Source of the DNA: Hepsetus odoe
Lineage: Eukaryota > Chordata > Actinopteri > Characiformes > Hepsetidae
Direction: 5' to 3'
Length of the DNA stretch: 64,000 nt
NCBI GenBank assembly: GCA_017165825.1
Contig: CM029367.1
Coordinates: forward strand, 20,771,752 to 20,835,751
Positions within the stretch are counted from its first letter, which is position 1. Each line of letters begins with the position of its first letter. This document shows, in pieces, positions 1-13,634 of this stretch. The notes below the pieces were generated by a model. It did not search any database, was not told the DNA's origin, and saw only the letters and a list, made by a program, of their open reading frames with translations. A program made the position numbers and the translations under genes.

Positions 1-1463
1 TCTGCAGAGTCCTCCTGCTACTCTACTGGTGGCATGCAGCATATGTCATGGGTGGCTTGGGCATGATGACACACTATACTGTACTATAGAAATGATTTAC
101 TAAACCTTGCTTTGTATGCATTGTACTTAAAAGTAGGACTTGATGTCTAGCCTAAATATGAAGCTTATGCCGAACCTTCATCCCAGTTGTGGTAGGGATA
201 AGTGGCCCAGATAATGGATGGATGAATGGATGGATGGATGGATAATGGTCTTCTCTCTCCGACATATGCCATTTAATGCAAAATATATAAATACATATAA
301 AAAATACAAATGAGTAACTTTAATATGATTATAAGAATGAAAGTGTGACACTACTTTTTTAAAAGAGAAGTAATTACTTATCTATAACATGCAACTTTTT
401 AACAGTAGCAGCTAGATGGAGGCAAAGACTTTGAAGACCTGCTGAAATATTATTGCCCAAAAGAATGACCCTGCTTCATGATTTCACCCATCAAAACTCT
501 TTGTAATGTGACTGAGATGTGTAAATGTATAACGCAGATTGGGCATTATGATTATAGTTGATTTGGAGTGTGTGATTTACCTGTGACAAATCTCGTGTAT
601 TTGTCAGCAGCATTGTTTCCTCATGATTTCAGCAGTGAGATATTTTACATTGGGGTGTAAAGTGGAGCTGGGGAGCAGTCAAGGCTGTTTTGTCACTGAG
701 TTGAGCGAAGCAGGGAGAAATGGAAGGGACTGAGCTGAAGCAGAGCTAAGGCCTTGTTAGCTTGCCTGAGTGAGCTGTGATGTAGATCACTGTCACTCTG
801 TATCACCCTCTCTCTCCCTCCTGTTTTTGCTCATACACAGAGTACTGAGGCTGCTTCTCTATAATGAGACTGTTATTACTGTAGGATTCTGAATGCAGGG
901 CACAAACACAAACTGAGCACTCATGTGGAAAAATGTAACCATAGCTACATTTGTATGAGTGTATGAGTTTGTCGATCACGTTATTTTCAATATATTCTAT
1001 TGTAATATTTCTCATTTTTCAGTTTGGTATCATGATGTGTGACAGTTGCTTTCTGTCTGCTTCTGTCTGCTTATTGCATGGTATTAATTAGCCAAGCCTT
1101 CAGTCACACAACCAACCATTGAGGTGTGGCACAAGCACCTGCTGCCACACATACACCATGTTGCTGTGTTAGAATGACTGTGTGTGTGTTTGTTAATATG
1201 TGGGTGTTTGTCGCATACTTTTAAGAAAATAAAGGAAAATTGAAAAAAATTACATCCTCAGGAGCTACAAAATATGTATGTATGTACTTATTTATTCAAC
1301 TTTCAAAGCAACATGTTCTGGCCAAAGACAGCTGGAAAAACTTTAGGTTGGATCTAGACAGTGTATCAGCATTTTAAAATACATGTATGTTGATGACCTA
1401 TATGACCTCATGCCCTGATCTTGTCTCAAGATAGCTGTGTGTGTGCACATGTGTGTGTATGAA

Positions 1464-1467
<4 letters not shown>

Positions 1468-1522
<55 letters not shown>
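1468..1522. repeat. (GA)n microsatellite
   Basis: Unbroken GA dinucleotides over about 54 bases; on the minus strand this gives a false Ser-Leu open frame. Confidence 0.95.
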
Positions 1523-1525
<3 letters not shown>

Positions 1526-4500
1526 GTGTTTAAGATTGTTCACTAGGTACTGTTCTCTCCATGTCCTATCTTTTTTTTTCTCAGCAGGGTGTCACTTTGT
1601 TTGAGCATCACTGGTATGGCTCTTGAGCCGGCCAAATCGCTCCACATTACAGGCTTTGAGATCCTTTTGCGCTGATGATTTTTCAAATTACCGAAGTCAT
1701 GGAAAAGTTTCTGTCTCTCAATGCTAGTCCTCATTATTACCAAAGGTAAAGATTCTGTTTTATACCGAGGCTGCTTCAGCCGAACAAACAGTTAGATGTG
1801 TTTGTGTGTGTGTGTGTGCATGTGAGTTCATAGGTGCATGTATTGTAGGAGAAAAAATGCATTTAATGATATATCTGGAGGCGCTGATTCACCTGCATGG
1901 GTTTTGGAACGTCTAAATGAAACTGATTATGATCACAGTTGTACTTGAATGTGCTGAAAACAGAGTGTGTGCTGTTATTTATACACCGTTTTCTACAGAT
2001 GTGGAAATACTACAGACATTCATGTTTGAGTAATTAGGTATTGTATTGTGTATGTACGAGCTGAACACTGTTAACACAGCTGAAATGAATAGAAATGAGG
2101 TAAAATGTGCTTTTGTAGGTAAGTGAATGCATTCTTAAGGAACCATAATCATCGTGATTTATTGATATTTGAATAATTGATTACAATTATTAATAACTGA
2201 GTCACATATAGTTCAACAGAGAACATTTCATTTTACTTAATACACAGGATTTTTTAAAATGATCAGACATAAACACATTAGTGAGGTCCTGCTGGTTTCC
2301 TGTTTGACTTTGTGTTTTCCTTTAAGCATTATAGGTCAGATTTAGATGATGAGAAGATTCAGATTGCTGAACACAGCTTTTTTTCTGACCTGCAAATTCC
2401 CAGTTTATTATTCAAACTGCAAAGTAATCGCTAAGGTAATTCAATGAGAATATACATTTGAATCCATTCATTTTTAATGAAGTAATTGGACAAAATTAAG
2501 TAGCCATGACAGGTGAAGTGCATTTGAGACAGTAAGAGTTATTGTTTGTATTGAAGAGTATTCAGACATCTTTGTTTCTCTTGCATAATACACTTCTAGT
2601 GTAATACATATCCACTTCAAACGTAAGCACTGAATGTGTTTCGAATTGTAAACAGAACAACATGACAATATTTTACGGATATTGGGAACACTGATTAGCA
2701 ACATGTTTACAAAAAGAACACCACAAGCATGATTTCATAAGATTCATCACTGAATCCTGTTTAAAAAGTTAAACTTTTTGTCATCATGTGGCATCACTGG
2801 TTCTTTTTTGTTTAATACAACATATAAAATCACAGAAAAATTAAATATTATGTGAACAAATATAACTTTTTTTAACGGCTAGGAAGAAAGGTTTGAGACA
2901 TTACATTAAAATGTACATATATTTTCATAGATAGAGTATTACTGCTCCCAGAGGGTCACACTTGTGTTCTTTAGTGTATTGTCAGTGACAACATTAGCAT
3001 GTTACCTTTCCTTTTTACTCAAAATGCAAACCAATGTGTCAGTATCTGCTTGCACAATTAATGCTGTACAAAAATGAAACTTTATTGGGTGTTATCTTAG
3101 ACATCATAAATAAGGCCATGTATTGACTACAATGAATCAAGGTCTACCTTTTACTGCACATTCATGAATGGTGAAATCAGCGCGCCCTCCCACGTCACTC
3201 AGTGTGTGTGTGCCCACATCAACAGATTACAGTGAGTTCATGGTTACAATGATGCATCTGCACCATATCTGTCACTAAGCATGCTGGGTAGGTTCGATGC
3301 ATTGAAAAGATGGTGATGAATATGCAATCTGCTGGGGTTCTCACCCACGCAGTGATATGAGAATGGGTGAAAGAGAAAATAGAAAAGTATAAAAAGCTTT
3401 ATATGCATTCATTTTTTATTTACATTTTTAAAAATCTGTGACATTTTAATAGTATTTAAATGCATTAAATTGTTTAAATATTAAATAGCAAAAACATTAG
3501 TCTCTGAATACCTATTTCCCTTCACTGTACAGTAGTGCCCTGAAAGCAGCAAGATATTTTTGGGCTTCATGTTGTGTAGACTTTATTGATTGAGCTGGGT
3601 GGTGTGTTTAGTGAGGACTGATGTGTGTGAGAGAGATGTAGAGACCTCAGTTCTGTCAAGGCTATTTATGGATGTTTTGTGCCGTGCACAGTGCTTAGTG
3701 TGATAAACATCCATTTACAGCATGTTCAGACTGCTTGGCTTTAGTGTCTTCCTTGAGGTAGATGTACATCCCGCTTTTTCATTTTTCTTTTATGTATTTC
3801 CCACAGTCCCATGGGTCCTCTCCATCTCAGGGAATATCCTTCATGTACGAAGGGGACAGCTGAGATTTACAGGCAGTTGGAGTTACTCTAGTATTGACGA
3901 GCGTCCCCTCCTGTTCTCACATAACTCTGACATTGGATGGCACGTTGCAGCTTGATGCAGTTTCAAGCTTCTAGTTTTGTATAATTAAATCCGTAATAAA
4001 ATAACCTGCCCTCTCAGTGGTTGTGTTGCTGATGAAAGCTTTGGCACATTTGTTGTCCACCCTGACCTGCTTGATAAGTGCTCTGCACCAACTTGAAGAT
4101 AGATAGAGGAGGGTCAGATAGAGGAAGGAGAGATATGTGGGGGTATGTGGAAGTGATAAAAAACACAGAGTCAGACATTTATGATTTCTAAAACAATTTT
4201 GAAATGGACAAAAATGAATTTCAATCATATTTATTTTACACCTGTGCCAAATTCACCTCATGAACTTATATTACACAAGTGGCCTCTGACAGGACAAGAG
4301 TAGAAAGTGGGACAATAAGAATATTTATCAATAGACATGCAATTGGACTTGGTCTCAGTAAGCCAACCAGCTAACACAAATTTGAAATGGCAATAATTTT
4401 TGACAACTTTAGTGTAACTTGCATAACCTTTTAACTAACTGGTTGACATTATATTTGCAGGGAGTACTGAGGTGCCTTTTCTTTTTCTTGCTAGCCGTGC

Positions 4501-7150
4501 CAGCCTACATCTTTTCTGTGTGTGAGAGTTTGTCCGTCTGTGTGTCTGTACTATTAAAGACTAGCAACCCATCCAGGGTGTTTCCCTGCTTTTCACCCTA
4601 TGAGTGCTGGAATAGCCTCTAACTCCCTACTCTAACACGTATCAAATGTCAGTGTGTGATTAAAATATAAATCAGTCCTTATTGTTGGTGTGCTTACATG
4701 CTTGAGTGCTATTATTTATCAATGGTGGGTCAACAGCACAGTGAACCTTTATAAGAAAATTCCGTTCATAGCCTACATAATTTCAGACATTTCTTGTAGC
4801 ACTACTTGCCATGCTTTCAGCTTCTTTTGGCTACAATGACCAATGCAAACTGCAAGACTCTGAATGGGACGCTAAACAACGACTTAATAGTAATGGATAT
4901 CACTTAATTCCACACATCAGTTTCAGCCATAATCTCAAAATGTAGAATTAACATATTAAGATCTGGAGGTGAGGGGCGCAATATGTGTTATGAACTGTAG
5001 AATATTTTTTATAATATGTAGATGAGTCGGCTTTCTACATTTGGAAAAGGAATGATCAGACTGCAGTGATTTTGGGGCCAGTTCTACTTACATCTTCACT
5101 TGAGTTGTATAGCAGAATGGCCATTATGCTGAAAGGGATGCTAAATCTAAGTGGAACAAGGTGAGTTACAGACAGTTTGGAAATGGAGGGACAGTTGAGC
5201 TTGTGGGTGTGTGAACAAGAGAAAAGTAAGGGGAAATGAGGGAGAGGTAATCACAGGAACAATGAGTGTGGTAGAGAGAGGTGCCTAGAGGCTTAAAGAG
5301 CAAGCACAGCATGCATGGAGGTGCACACAGAGCCTACCATGTTTAGCATGTTTAATGATTGGACATTCCAAACAAACTTCCCAGGGCGTTTCTTTGTGAA
5401 AGAGGACTCTGAGAAGGCTCAGCCCCTGTTGGTATGACATCCTCCTCCTCTCAAACATCAGCTTCCCACTCCTGCTTGACTCCATTACAGCCTCACCACA
5501 ATTGCAGATTATAAGGAAATGCATCAATGTGAAGTTCTTCATAAGGAAGGAGGAGTGAAAGTGCTGATTAGAAGATTCCATGTGACTCTATGTTCGGCTT
5601 CTAGGGTTACATGTGTGCTCCCAAATGTGTGGACAGGACACAGCAATGCCACTTTTCTCCTTTCTGTGCAACATGAAATTGAATTGGATTATACTGATAT
5701 TATACTTGATGGGGAATTTGTGTTGGACTATGTATACACTTATTACTTTTAAACACAGTGCTATAAAAGGTGCCCTTCCATGTACAGCCATATATACATA
5801 CACCATGTGTTCCAGGCCTTTTATATAATGTAGTAAAAATGTCATCTTATTATGTTACTCATTAAATAGATAATCTATGAATATGCTGTAAAAATGATTT
5901 TTTTTGCCTCAAGAAAAATGCCTCAATGCAAATGAGGTGCATCTGTGACCATAATTGTAACTTGCTTTAACAATTATTACACTTTCAGCTAAAAATAAAA
6001 TCTAATTTAAATGATAAAACATTACAAAGTAATAATAAATCTCAAGAATATACTTACAGTAATGTCAAATGAATATGTTAACTTACACATTTTTATTTTT
6101 TATATTTTTAAAGTTTATACTTTTTTCCCAGCTCCCATAAACTTCATTGTAGAGATACAAGGTTTTGATATGACAGTAATGATATATCAGTAAGCTGCAT
6201 GGATTTTACAATCTCTCTTCCTTCCCTGAATGCATCTCTGTCTGGCTCTCTCTTTGTCTCTCTGTAGGCAGGACCCAGACCTCAGGGGAAGGTTTGGGTG
6301 ACAACCAGCTTCTGGTAAGAGGACATGGGAAGCACAGCTTGCTTAAGGTCTATATCCATGAAGTAACAGGCCCAGAAAGTGCTCCCAAAGGCTGTGTTGT
6401 GTAGATTGTTTTTTTTTCCCATTCTCTATATACTTTCTGTTTCATCGGCTTGATGACTTTTGTTTGTTTTGTTTTGCTTCCTTATATTCTTTCTTTAGGG
6501 GTATTTAACACTGCACTCCTGCTTGACCTCTGGGAGGGCATTGTGGTTATCATATAGGCTAAAAACCTCAGACCTTAATGGGAGGTTAAAGAAATGAAAG
6601 AGTTTGAAGTTGTGTTTAAACATGAAGTATTTCAGGAACAAATAAAAACCTTCTTTTCACTCCCTCAATCAAAACCATGCATATGGACGCCAGAGTGGTC
6701 TTTTTGAAGTCCTTAGCTTTGTGATGTCATGAAAATTAGTGCAATTGCATATATCCATCTACTCTACCTATAATCCTGCCTCCTTTTTGCGAATGGTATA
6801 AAGAACATTAAGGACAGAATGGGGAGCGTATATCTGCCAAGGCTACTTTTTGAATTATTCACAATTCAGGGTAGCCAATTGTAACAGAAGTTACTGACAT
6901 ACTATATACCCGTCTTAAAGGCACCGAAACAGTCTGTTTAATTGTCTATTCAATTGTTTGGACAAAGAAATGAGCATGTAGAAGATGTCTTAGATGTATA
7001 AACAAGCAAACCAACCAAGCCAAACAAAGCAAAGAGAATATTAGCTTATAGAGCTTATAGAATTTAGGCAGCTATAAAAACCAAGAGCTGCAAAGCTAAT
7101 AGCTTTGAGAAAGGCAGGATAAAATACACAAGAATAACCCAGGCTAACAT

Positions 7151-7189
7151 ACACACACACGCACGCACGCACGCACGCACGCACACACA
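7151..7189. repeat. (CA)n/(CGCA)n microsatellite
   Basis: CA repeats interrupted by about six GCAC units. Confidence 0.9.
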
Positions 7190-7550
7190 GAGTGGAGGCC
7201 AGCAGAGCCACTTTCACCCAAGCGAGCTCAGAGCTGGGTTCATCGGCTTTATTCACTCTCCTCCTACAAACGCTGCTCTCTTGCAGGGTATTTTTAGAAC
7301 TAGCTGGATGTGTTTAGTCTTATCTTCTGGTTTACAGCTTCACTCCTGCTGCAGTTATGTGCACCTAGATCAGAGTAAGAGTGTGAGAGGGGAAGGCTGA
7401 ACTGAACTGCTCTCAATGGCTATATAGAGCACTGCTGCTGTACCCAATTCTTTTCAGTCTACTACTGCTTGGGCTTGATGTCAATTTGTTTGGGTTGTAG
7501 TTTTTGGAAAAAAAAAATTCTTCATGATTTCATGTAATAGTGAAGTGTTT

Positions 7551-7594
<44 letters not shown>
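7551..7594. repeat. (CA)n(TA)n compound microsatellite
   Basis: About 13 CA units pass into TA units. Confidence 0.9.
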
Positions 7595-8050
7595 TGCTCT
7601 CCAGACTAAGAATGTGATCTGCATGTTAATGAAGTCATATAATGCACAGTACAAAGTGGCTGTGTTACAATAGGATTACATTTTTTATTGTCATTGACAT
7701 TTGTCTTAAAAATAAATGTTTCTAAACAAATCTTTGCCCAATGGTTCTTTAAACTTTAAATATTCTAGATTCCTGTTTTAGAGAACTGTCAAAACAAGGT
7801 GTTTCCTACATAGCCTTGAGTCCACCGCTGTGTCAAGATCACTTGAAAAAATATTTAAAATTTAAATCCATTTCCTCTTACACTATATATCATTTAGGTC
7901 ATTTGTGGTCTCCAAAGTGTGCTTATTTAGACTTGTACTAATTAATAATATCAAATGAAGTGTTTTATCAAAGATTAGCGGCAACTGACTTATTAGTCAG
8001 GGATAGTTACTGTTACCTCATTTTGGTTTAGGTGGCGAATAGAAATACGT

Positions 8051-8293
8051 CAGTCAGTCATTTTCTACCACTTGTCCCAAGCGGGGTCGTGGGGGAGTGC
8101 TGGAGTCCATCCCAGCTCACACAGGGCGAAGGACAGGGGACACACCCTGGACAGGTCGCCAGCCCATCACAGGGAGGTGCGTGATGAGGACGGCACCTTG
8201 CTCAAGGGCAGCTCAGGGCAACCTATTGGGAAGGGAACCCCCAATCCCCTGATCATGCGGTCAACACCCTAACCACTAGGCCACCGCTGCCCC
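8051..8293 (-). repeat. tRNA-derived SINE, minus strand, with target-site duplication
   Basis: The minus strand begins with a tRNA-like head resembling ggcagcggtggcctagtggt and carries a B-box-like segment. Imperfect 12-base direct repeats flank it (atagaaatacgt at 8039-8050, atagaaatatgt at 8294-8305). Related copies are at 15393 and 27158. Confidence 0.75.
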
Positions 8294-8499
8294 ATAGAAA
8301 TATGTATGAATTATAAAATAATATCCATTCAGAAGTCAAGAGCACCTACCCTGCTTACATAACTTACCTCTTTATATTACAAAATCAAAGGAATAGCTAA
8401 ATTGTCTTATTGCTGACTGTGCTCTCTGAAAAAATCTGGCAGTTCTAAAGAAATGAAAGCTTTTGATCACCAACATGGTGCAAAATGTATTTCTAAATA

Positions 8500-8720
8500 C
8501 AGGGGCAGTGGTGGTCTAGTCTTTAGGTAGTTGGCCCAAGGATCAGAAGATTTTTGAATCCCAGACCAGTAGGTTGCCCTGAGGTACCCTTGAACAAGGT
8601 ACCGTCCCCATCACTGTTCCCCAGGCGGTTTCAATAGCTGCCCCCTGCTGCACATGTGTTTGTGTGCATGGCTAAAATGCAGAGGTGTAATTTCATTGTG
8701 CCTCAAATAATGTGGACTGT
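8500..8720 (+). repeat. tRNA-derived SINE, plus strand
   Basis: Starts with ggggcagtggtggtctagtc and contains taggttgccctgaggtaccc and a ctgccccctgctgcac core. It shares its core with the copy at about 40208-40440. Confidence 0.65.
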
Positions 8721-9572
8721 GCTAACTACAAAATGAATGTCCTAGGAAGCACTGTTGTTTTTATAGGCATGATAAATACGTATTTGCATTACTTGCTGAC
8801 TGCTTTAAAGTATGATAAATGAAGTAATGAGTGAATAAAGTTATCTTATATGCAATAAAATTGGCAGGACAGTTGGTAGAGTAGTGTACACTGGACTGGT
8901 ACGGTTTAGCCTTACAGATGTTTTTGTCAGCAGTTTATATAACAGTCACTCTCAATGGCACAATCTGATGCACTGAAAACAGTTTTATCACAACAATGTA
9001 TCACACCAAATGCTAAATTAAGACTTGTTTCGTGCTGCAGCTGACTGATTTTCTACTTTAATAAAACAGAAAATACAGTGGACAACTTAAGATTACATTT
9101 CTCATTACAGGCCATTTGGCTGAATTTGGAGTGTGACAACAAATTCTGAACCTGTCGTTTTAGACTTTTGATTGATAGATATTACGTCAAGCAAACTTAG
9201 GTTTGCCAGAAATTCAAAGAACACAAATCACCAGGCGAAAAGGCCCTACAGACCAGCAAACAAACCACATTAAAAGTTGAAGAAGAAAAATAAGTACTTA
9301 TGTTTTGCCTTTTACAACCCAACCATATTTTACAGAGGGAAAATAATCGGTGAGGAGAACATGTGTAACAGAGAAAGAAGATAAAGTTTAGTTTATATGT
9401 AGAGGGAGGTTTAACTTTGTAGAGGCTCTGGGAATATAGTACAATAGGCAAAACTGACAAAGCGGAGTTAAACTTAATATTGCGTGTCATGTTTCTGCAC
9501 TGCAAAATCCTGTTGTGCTAGGGTATTACAAACAAATTGGATGTTATTCTGTTATTCTTCTGTATATGTATA

Positions 9573-9603
<31 letters not shown>

Positions 9604-9612
9604 TGTGTGTGT
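9573..9612. repeat. (GT)n microsatellite
   Basis: GT repeats with one CGC interruption. Confidence 0.9.
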
Positions 9613-10256
9613 ATGCTTGGTGGGCATCATGCTGGGTAGTAGAGTGTGTTTTATGCTGAGCTTCAGGATAGGAGCCTCTGCTGGGCTTTGATGCTTTGTG
9701 ATGGTTTAAAGTCTGTAGATGCAGTGCCAGGCCATATGGGCAGCTTTGTCTAGGGAGTCCAGTACCCACTTACTGTAGCTCTGCTGCTGCCGCCACTGCT
9801 TGCACACTCCATCTGTCTCTTTCCACCCCTCTCCCTCTATTCTTCCTTCGCTTACTCCCCCTCCCTCTTGCACATGAGTCTATTTGTAAATGGCTAATTC
9901 ATGTGTAAAAATAGACATCCTCATCTATATATCTGTAAAGAACACATTGTGGATCTTCTGCTGGGCAGTGTAAAGGCAGGCAGGTTTATCATCTCAGTGT
10001 TTTCATTGGGTTTATCAACCGAACCCATGGCTGACCAAGGCTAATGTGAGTGTCATTGACATTGTTTAAAAAGGAAAAGTAATAAGCTATCGACGGAGCC
10101 TTGGCCACTCCAGTGTATGCCTTATTGTACTCTCCTGTGAAAACTCTTTCATTTTCGTCTCATCGCAATCTCTTGTTCTTTCTCTTGTACTCACTCTCTC
10201 ACTCTTGATAATGATAACAGTGGCTGGTTAGGAACAAACCCCAACCATTTACTCTT

Positions 10257-10257
<1 letters not shown>

Positions 10258-10302
<45 letters not shown>
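10258..10302. repeat. (CT)n microsatellite
   Basis: CT repeat followed by cag; it resembles a pyrimidine tract plus acceptor, but no exon follows that I can support. Confidence 0.9.
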
Positions 10303-10304
<2 letters not shown>

Positions 10305-12189
10305 ATTTAAAGCCCAGCTCCATTCATTATTAAAGGACCGCTGTCTAATCGGCACAGAGTTGCTGCCGTCACCAGGGGGTTCTGGGAAATGTTATTGTCC
10401 TGGTGCTGCTCTACAGCTCTCCTCCACAGCTCAGCTGTAGATGATAGGGTCTCCAGAGCACCTCAAACATTTGGCTATTGTTCTTAGAGGGGAATGTTGT
10501 CTTAAAGAATCCTAAAAGTAGTGTTTAAGTGGTAAGTGATTAAGGATTTAACTGTTCTAATAGTCTTTCATTACTGCGCTGTAGTTATATGAACCATATC
10601 TTATTTCTATGTGTGTGTGTGGTATGTTTTCAAAAATCCAGATTTTTAAAAGATCCTCAGAAAGAACAGTGAAAAGGAAAGGAAGCCTAAAATGCTGCCC
10701 ATGATGAACTGATTGGACTGATAGGAATGTTTGTGGCAACTGCTTTAATTCCGGAAAGTTTGGCGTTTATGATTCATTTGATTCATTTTATAAAAATATC
10801 GTATAATATATGGCAGTAACTAGCCAGTGTGATACACTTGTCAAATTTGATCAAATTTTAAAAAACTTGAATGTACTCGGGAATGGGGATTATAGTCAGT
10901 GATTCAGAGAAGTCGCTCTTGAATCACACGTTAACTTTGCTCACAACTTGGCTCAGACTGGCACGCAATTGACTTGCGGCTCAACCTGGATTCAAGAATG
11001 AAGACCCCAGGAAGATTAGCAGCAGAAAAATACCGCAAACCAAACATAATAAATTAGACCCGCCGAACTCCAACAGTGAACATCAGTTCACTGTTTTATA
11101 AAATCACCACAGTTACCAAGACTTTACACATCTCCGCCCATCATCTGGTTATGTTAAAAGGACTGAAGCATGACAGACTTCAGACAGAAAGGCTCTGGCA
11201 GTGAGCTGCCGAGGTGTGCTGTTTGTGTGATTTTGGTAGGTAGTGTGGCTGTATCTTTAAAAGAGGCCTTCCCTGGGTGAAGTGAGGAAGTAGCCGTAGT
11301 CCCATGGCTCTGCACGGCTCTTCCAGTTTGGCATAATGAGGGCACTGCTGCACACTCGCTCCTCCCTACCTGTCCTGTGGGACACCTCCCCTCGTCATGT
11401 GACACGCTCAACATTCCGCATTCTCTGCTTTCCATGCTGATCATGTGACCTCCCTAGCTTTCTATATTGTTGAATATTTTCAGTGCTGACATGATGTAGT
11501 CAGTGCTCTATATTCTATCCTCAAAAGGCAGTGCCCAGCCTTTGATGTACAAGAGCTATCCTCTTGCTTTGAAGAGTAAGATCTGCATATCATGACCTTC
11601 CCAGTTTTAGTCTTTGTTCTCCGGTGCAGTACCATGTATGATTTGCATTCAGTTAAATGTTGTAATGATTGTTACATTTTTATATCTAGAATTTTAAAAA
11701 ATGAGCAAAGATGGGAAATGTCACCTGCAGTATAAGACATCTAAATAGAACATACATGGTCCAGTGAATGTATGAGTATGTTAGTATGTGAATGTTTACT
11801 GTTTAATAATTTTACTGGATATGATTTCTACTTTAACACTGGATTTCTCTCATTTGATAGAGCTTAAGATGGGAGAAATGAGAGAATAGAGAGAAAAAAT
11901 AATATATAATTAAAAATAATCCACTAAACGTACCTGTTCACATAAAAGTTTGGAATGTTTTCTATAGTAGCAAGTATGATGGCAGATAAATGTATAAATG
12001 GCTTTAATATATTGATCTATTCCTTTAAAAGTGTATGTAATTACAAAGCTTTTACATAAAATGTCGTGAATAAACAAAATAAGCAAACATCCATAATGTT
12101 CAAGGCAGGTAACGTGATAAAAAATGTTGTTTAATGTAGAGGTTTTAAATCTGCAATGTTAAATATTTATTGTAATGGAGTAAAAGTTA

Positions 12190-12320
12190 CAACTTGTGAA
12201 CACACAACACAGCACACAGTGAAACACAACCAAATGCTTTAACCCATTACACAATATCAAGCACCACAAAGGAGCAGTGATGGGAACAGTAGCTTGCTCA
12301 AGGGTATCTCAAACTATTTG
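12190..12320 (-). repeat. SINE fragment, minus strand
   Basis: The phrase cttgctcaagggtatctca is the complement of the gaggtacccttgagcaag core of the SINE family at 8500 and 40208. The fragment abuts the foldback element. Confidence 0.4.
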
Positions 12321-12329
12321 TCTAGCAAA

Positions 12330-12625
12330 AACCGAACAAAAGAAAAATCTAAATCAAATCAATATTTTGTGTTACTACCTTTTGCCTTCAAACCAGCATC
12401 AGTTCTTCTAGGTATACTTGCACAAAGTCGGGGATTTTGTAGGATTATAGTCGGTGTATGATCAACCAGTTTTACCAAACAGGTGCTGATGATCATCAGT
12501 GTCACACGGAGGTTGAAACACAGTCATGTGTGCAAGTGTACCTAGAAGAACTGATGCTGTTTTGAAAGCAAAGGGTGGTCACACCAAATATAGATTTAAT
12601 TTAGATTTCTCTTTTGTTCATTCAC
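12330..12625. mobile_element. Foldback / MITE-like element with long inverted repeats
   Basis: The left arm (about 12333-12427) holds gcatcagttcttctaggtat; the right arm (about 12530-12620) holds its near complement tacctagaagaactgatgct. The outer ends ctaaatcaaatcaat and atttaatttagatt, and aacaaaag and cttttgtt, also pair. About 100 bases separate the arms. No coding capacity. Probably a non-autonomous DNA transposon. Confidence 0.6.
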
Positions 12626-12903
12626 TGCATTTTGTTGATTGATGAAAATAAATGATTAACACCTCCATTTCTGAAAGCATTCTTTGTTTACAGCATTATT
12701 TCACACCTGCATAAAACTTTTGCAAAGTACTGTATGTGCATACACAGTAGCCAGAAAACATGGTTTTTGAGTGTTATTTGAATTAAGCACTACAAACCAT
12801 TTCGGCTGATTTTAGATTTTGTCTGATTTTACCAGGGATTTCAACATTTTTTTCAAACATTAATGTAAATTCAAATTTTGGGTTTATAGATTTCTCTCTT
12901 ACT

Positions 12904-13160
12904 GACTCTCACTCATTTTCATAGCCAGTTTTCCTGATTAAGGTTGCTGACACACATACTCACACCTAGGGGCAATTTAGCATTTCCAGTTCACCTGACA
13001 TGCATGTCTTTGGAGGCTTGGAGGAAACCTGGAGGAAACCCACATAGACACGGCGAGAACATGCAAACTCCACACAAGGAGACAGAGTGCCCTGCCTGGG
13101 AATCGACCTTCTCGTTTTGAGGCGAGATTGCTACCCACTGCACAAGCGTAACACACCATT
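12904..13160. repeat. Widespread fish interspersed repeat
   Basis: Contains ggaggaaacccacatagaca, gagaacatgcaaactccaca and a tRNA-like end on the minus strand (gaggcgagattgctacccac). These phrases recur in many fish genomes. A second copy is at 51675-52020. Confidence 0.6.
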
Positions 13161-13267
13161 TATAGTTTTTTTTCATTTTAAAAAGACAGAACTGCCAGAT
13201 GTGTAGCCAAGAAGACTGTTGAATGAGCAGACTTTCCTAAACATTAAAAAAATTCACAGGATCCTCC

Positions 13268-13634
13268 TGCTTTCTCTAATCCTGCTGCTCTGTCCCTACT
13301 GCTTCTGCTCGGTCCTTACTCCCTCTGTGTAGTCCTTACTGCCTCTGGATTGTCTCTGCTGCCCCTGCTTTCTTCCTACTGCCTCTGCGATTTTGCTACT
13401 GCCTCTGCAGTGTCCCTACTGTTTCTGGTTTGTCCCTGCTGCCTTTGCTGTATCCCTACTGTATCTACGTTGTCCCAATTGCATCTGCAGTGTCCCTACT
13501 GCCTTTGGTTTGTCCCTTCTGCCTTTGCTTTGTCCCTACTACCTTTGCTCTTTCCCTACTGACTCTACTTTGTCCCTACCGAGCATGCTGTGTCATTACT
13601 GCCTCTTTTGTGTCCCTTCTGCTTCTGCCGTGCT
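13268..13634. repeat. 21-bp minisatellite, about 17 diverged units
   Basis: Successive units resemble tgtccctactgcctttgctt with a period near 21 bases. Because the unit is a multiple of three and has no stop, three plus-strand frames stay open, giving false Cys/Leu/Pro-rich open frames. Confidence 0.75.

Noticed and set aside
6268..6314. 47-base segment between ctctctgtag and gtaagag, possible upstream rims1 exon
   Set aside because: Splice signals are good and it joins in phase to 19389, but its peptide (AGPRPQGKVWVTTSF) does not resemble the RIM1 N-terminus. Could be a cryptic or untranslated exon; not supported.
8072..8272. 66-residue open frame with HPSSHRAKDRGHTLDRSPAH
   Set aside because: Lies entirely within the SINE at 8051-8293; the similar frame at 27136 has the same origin.
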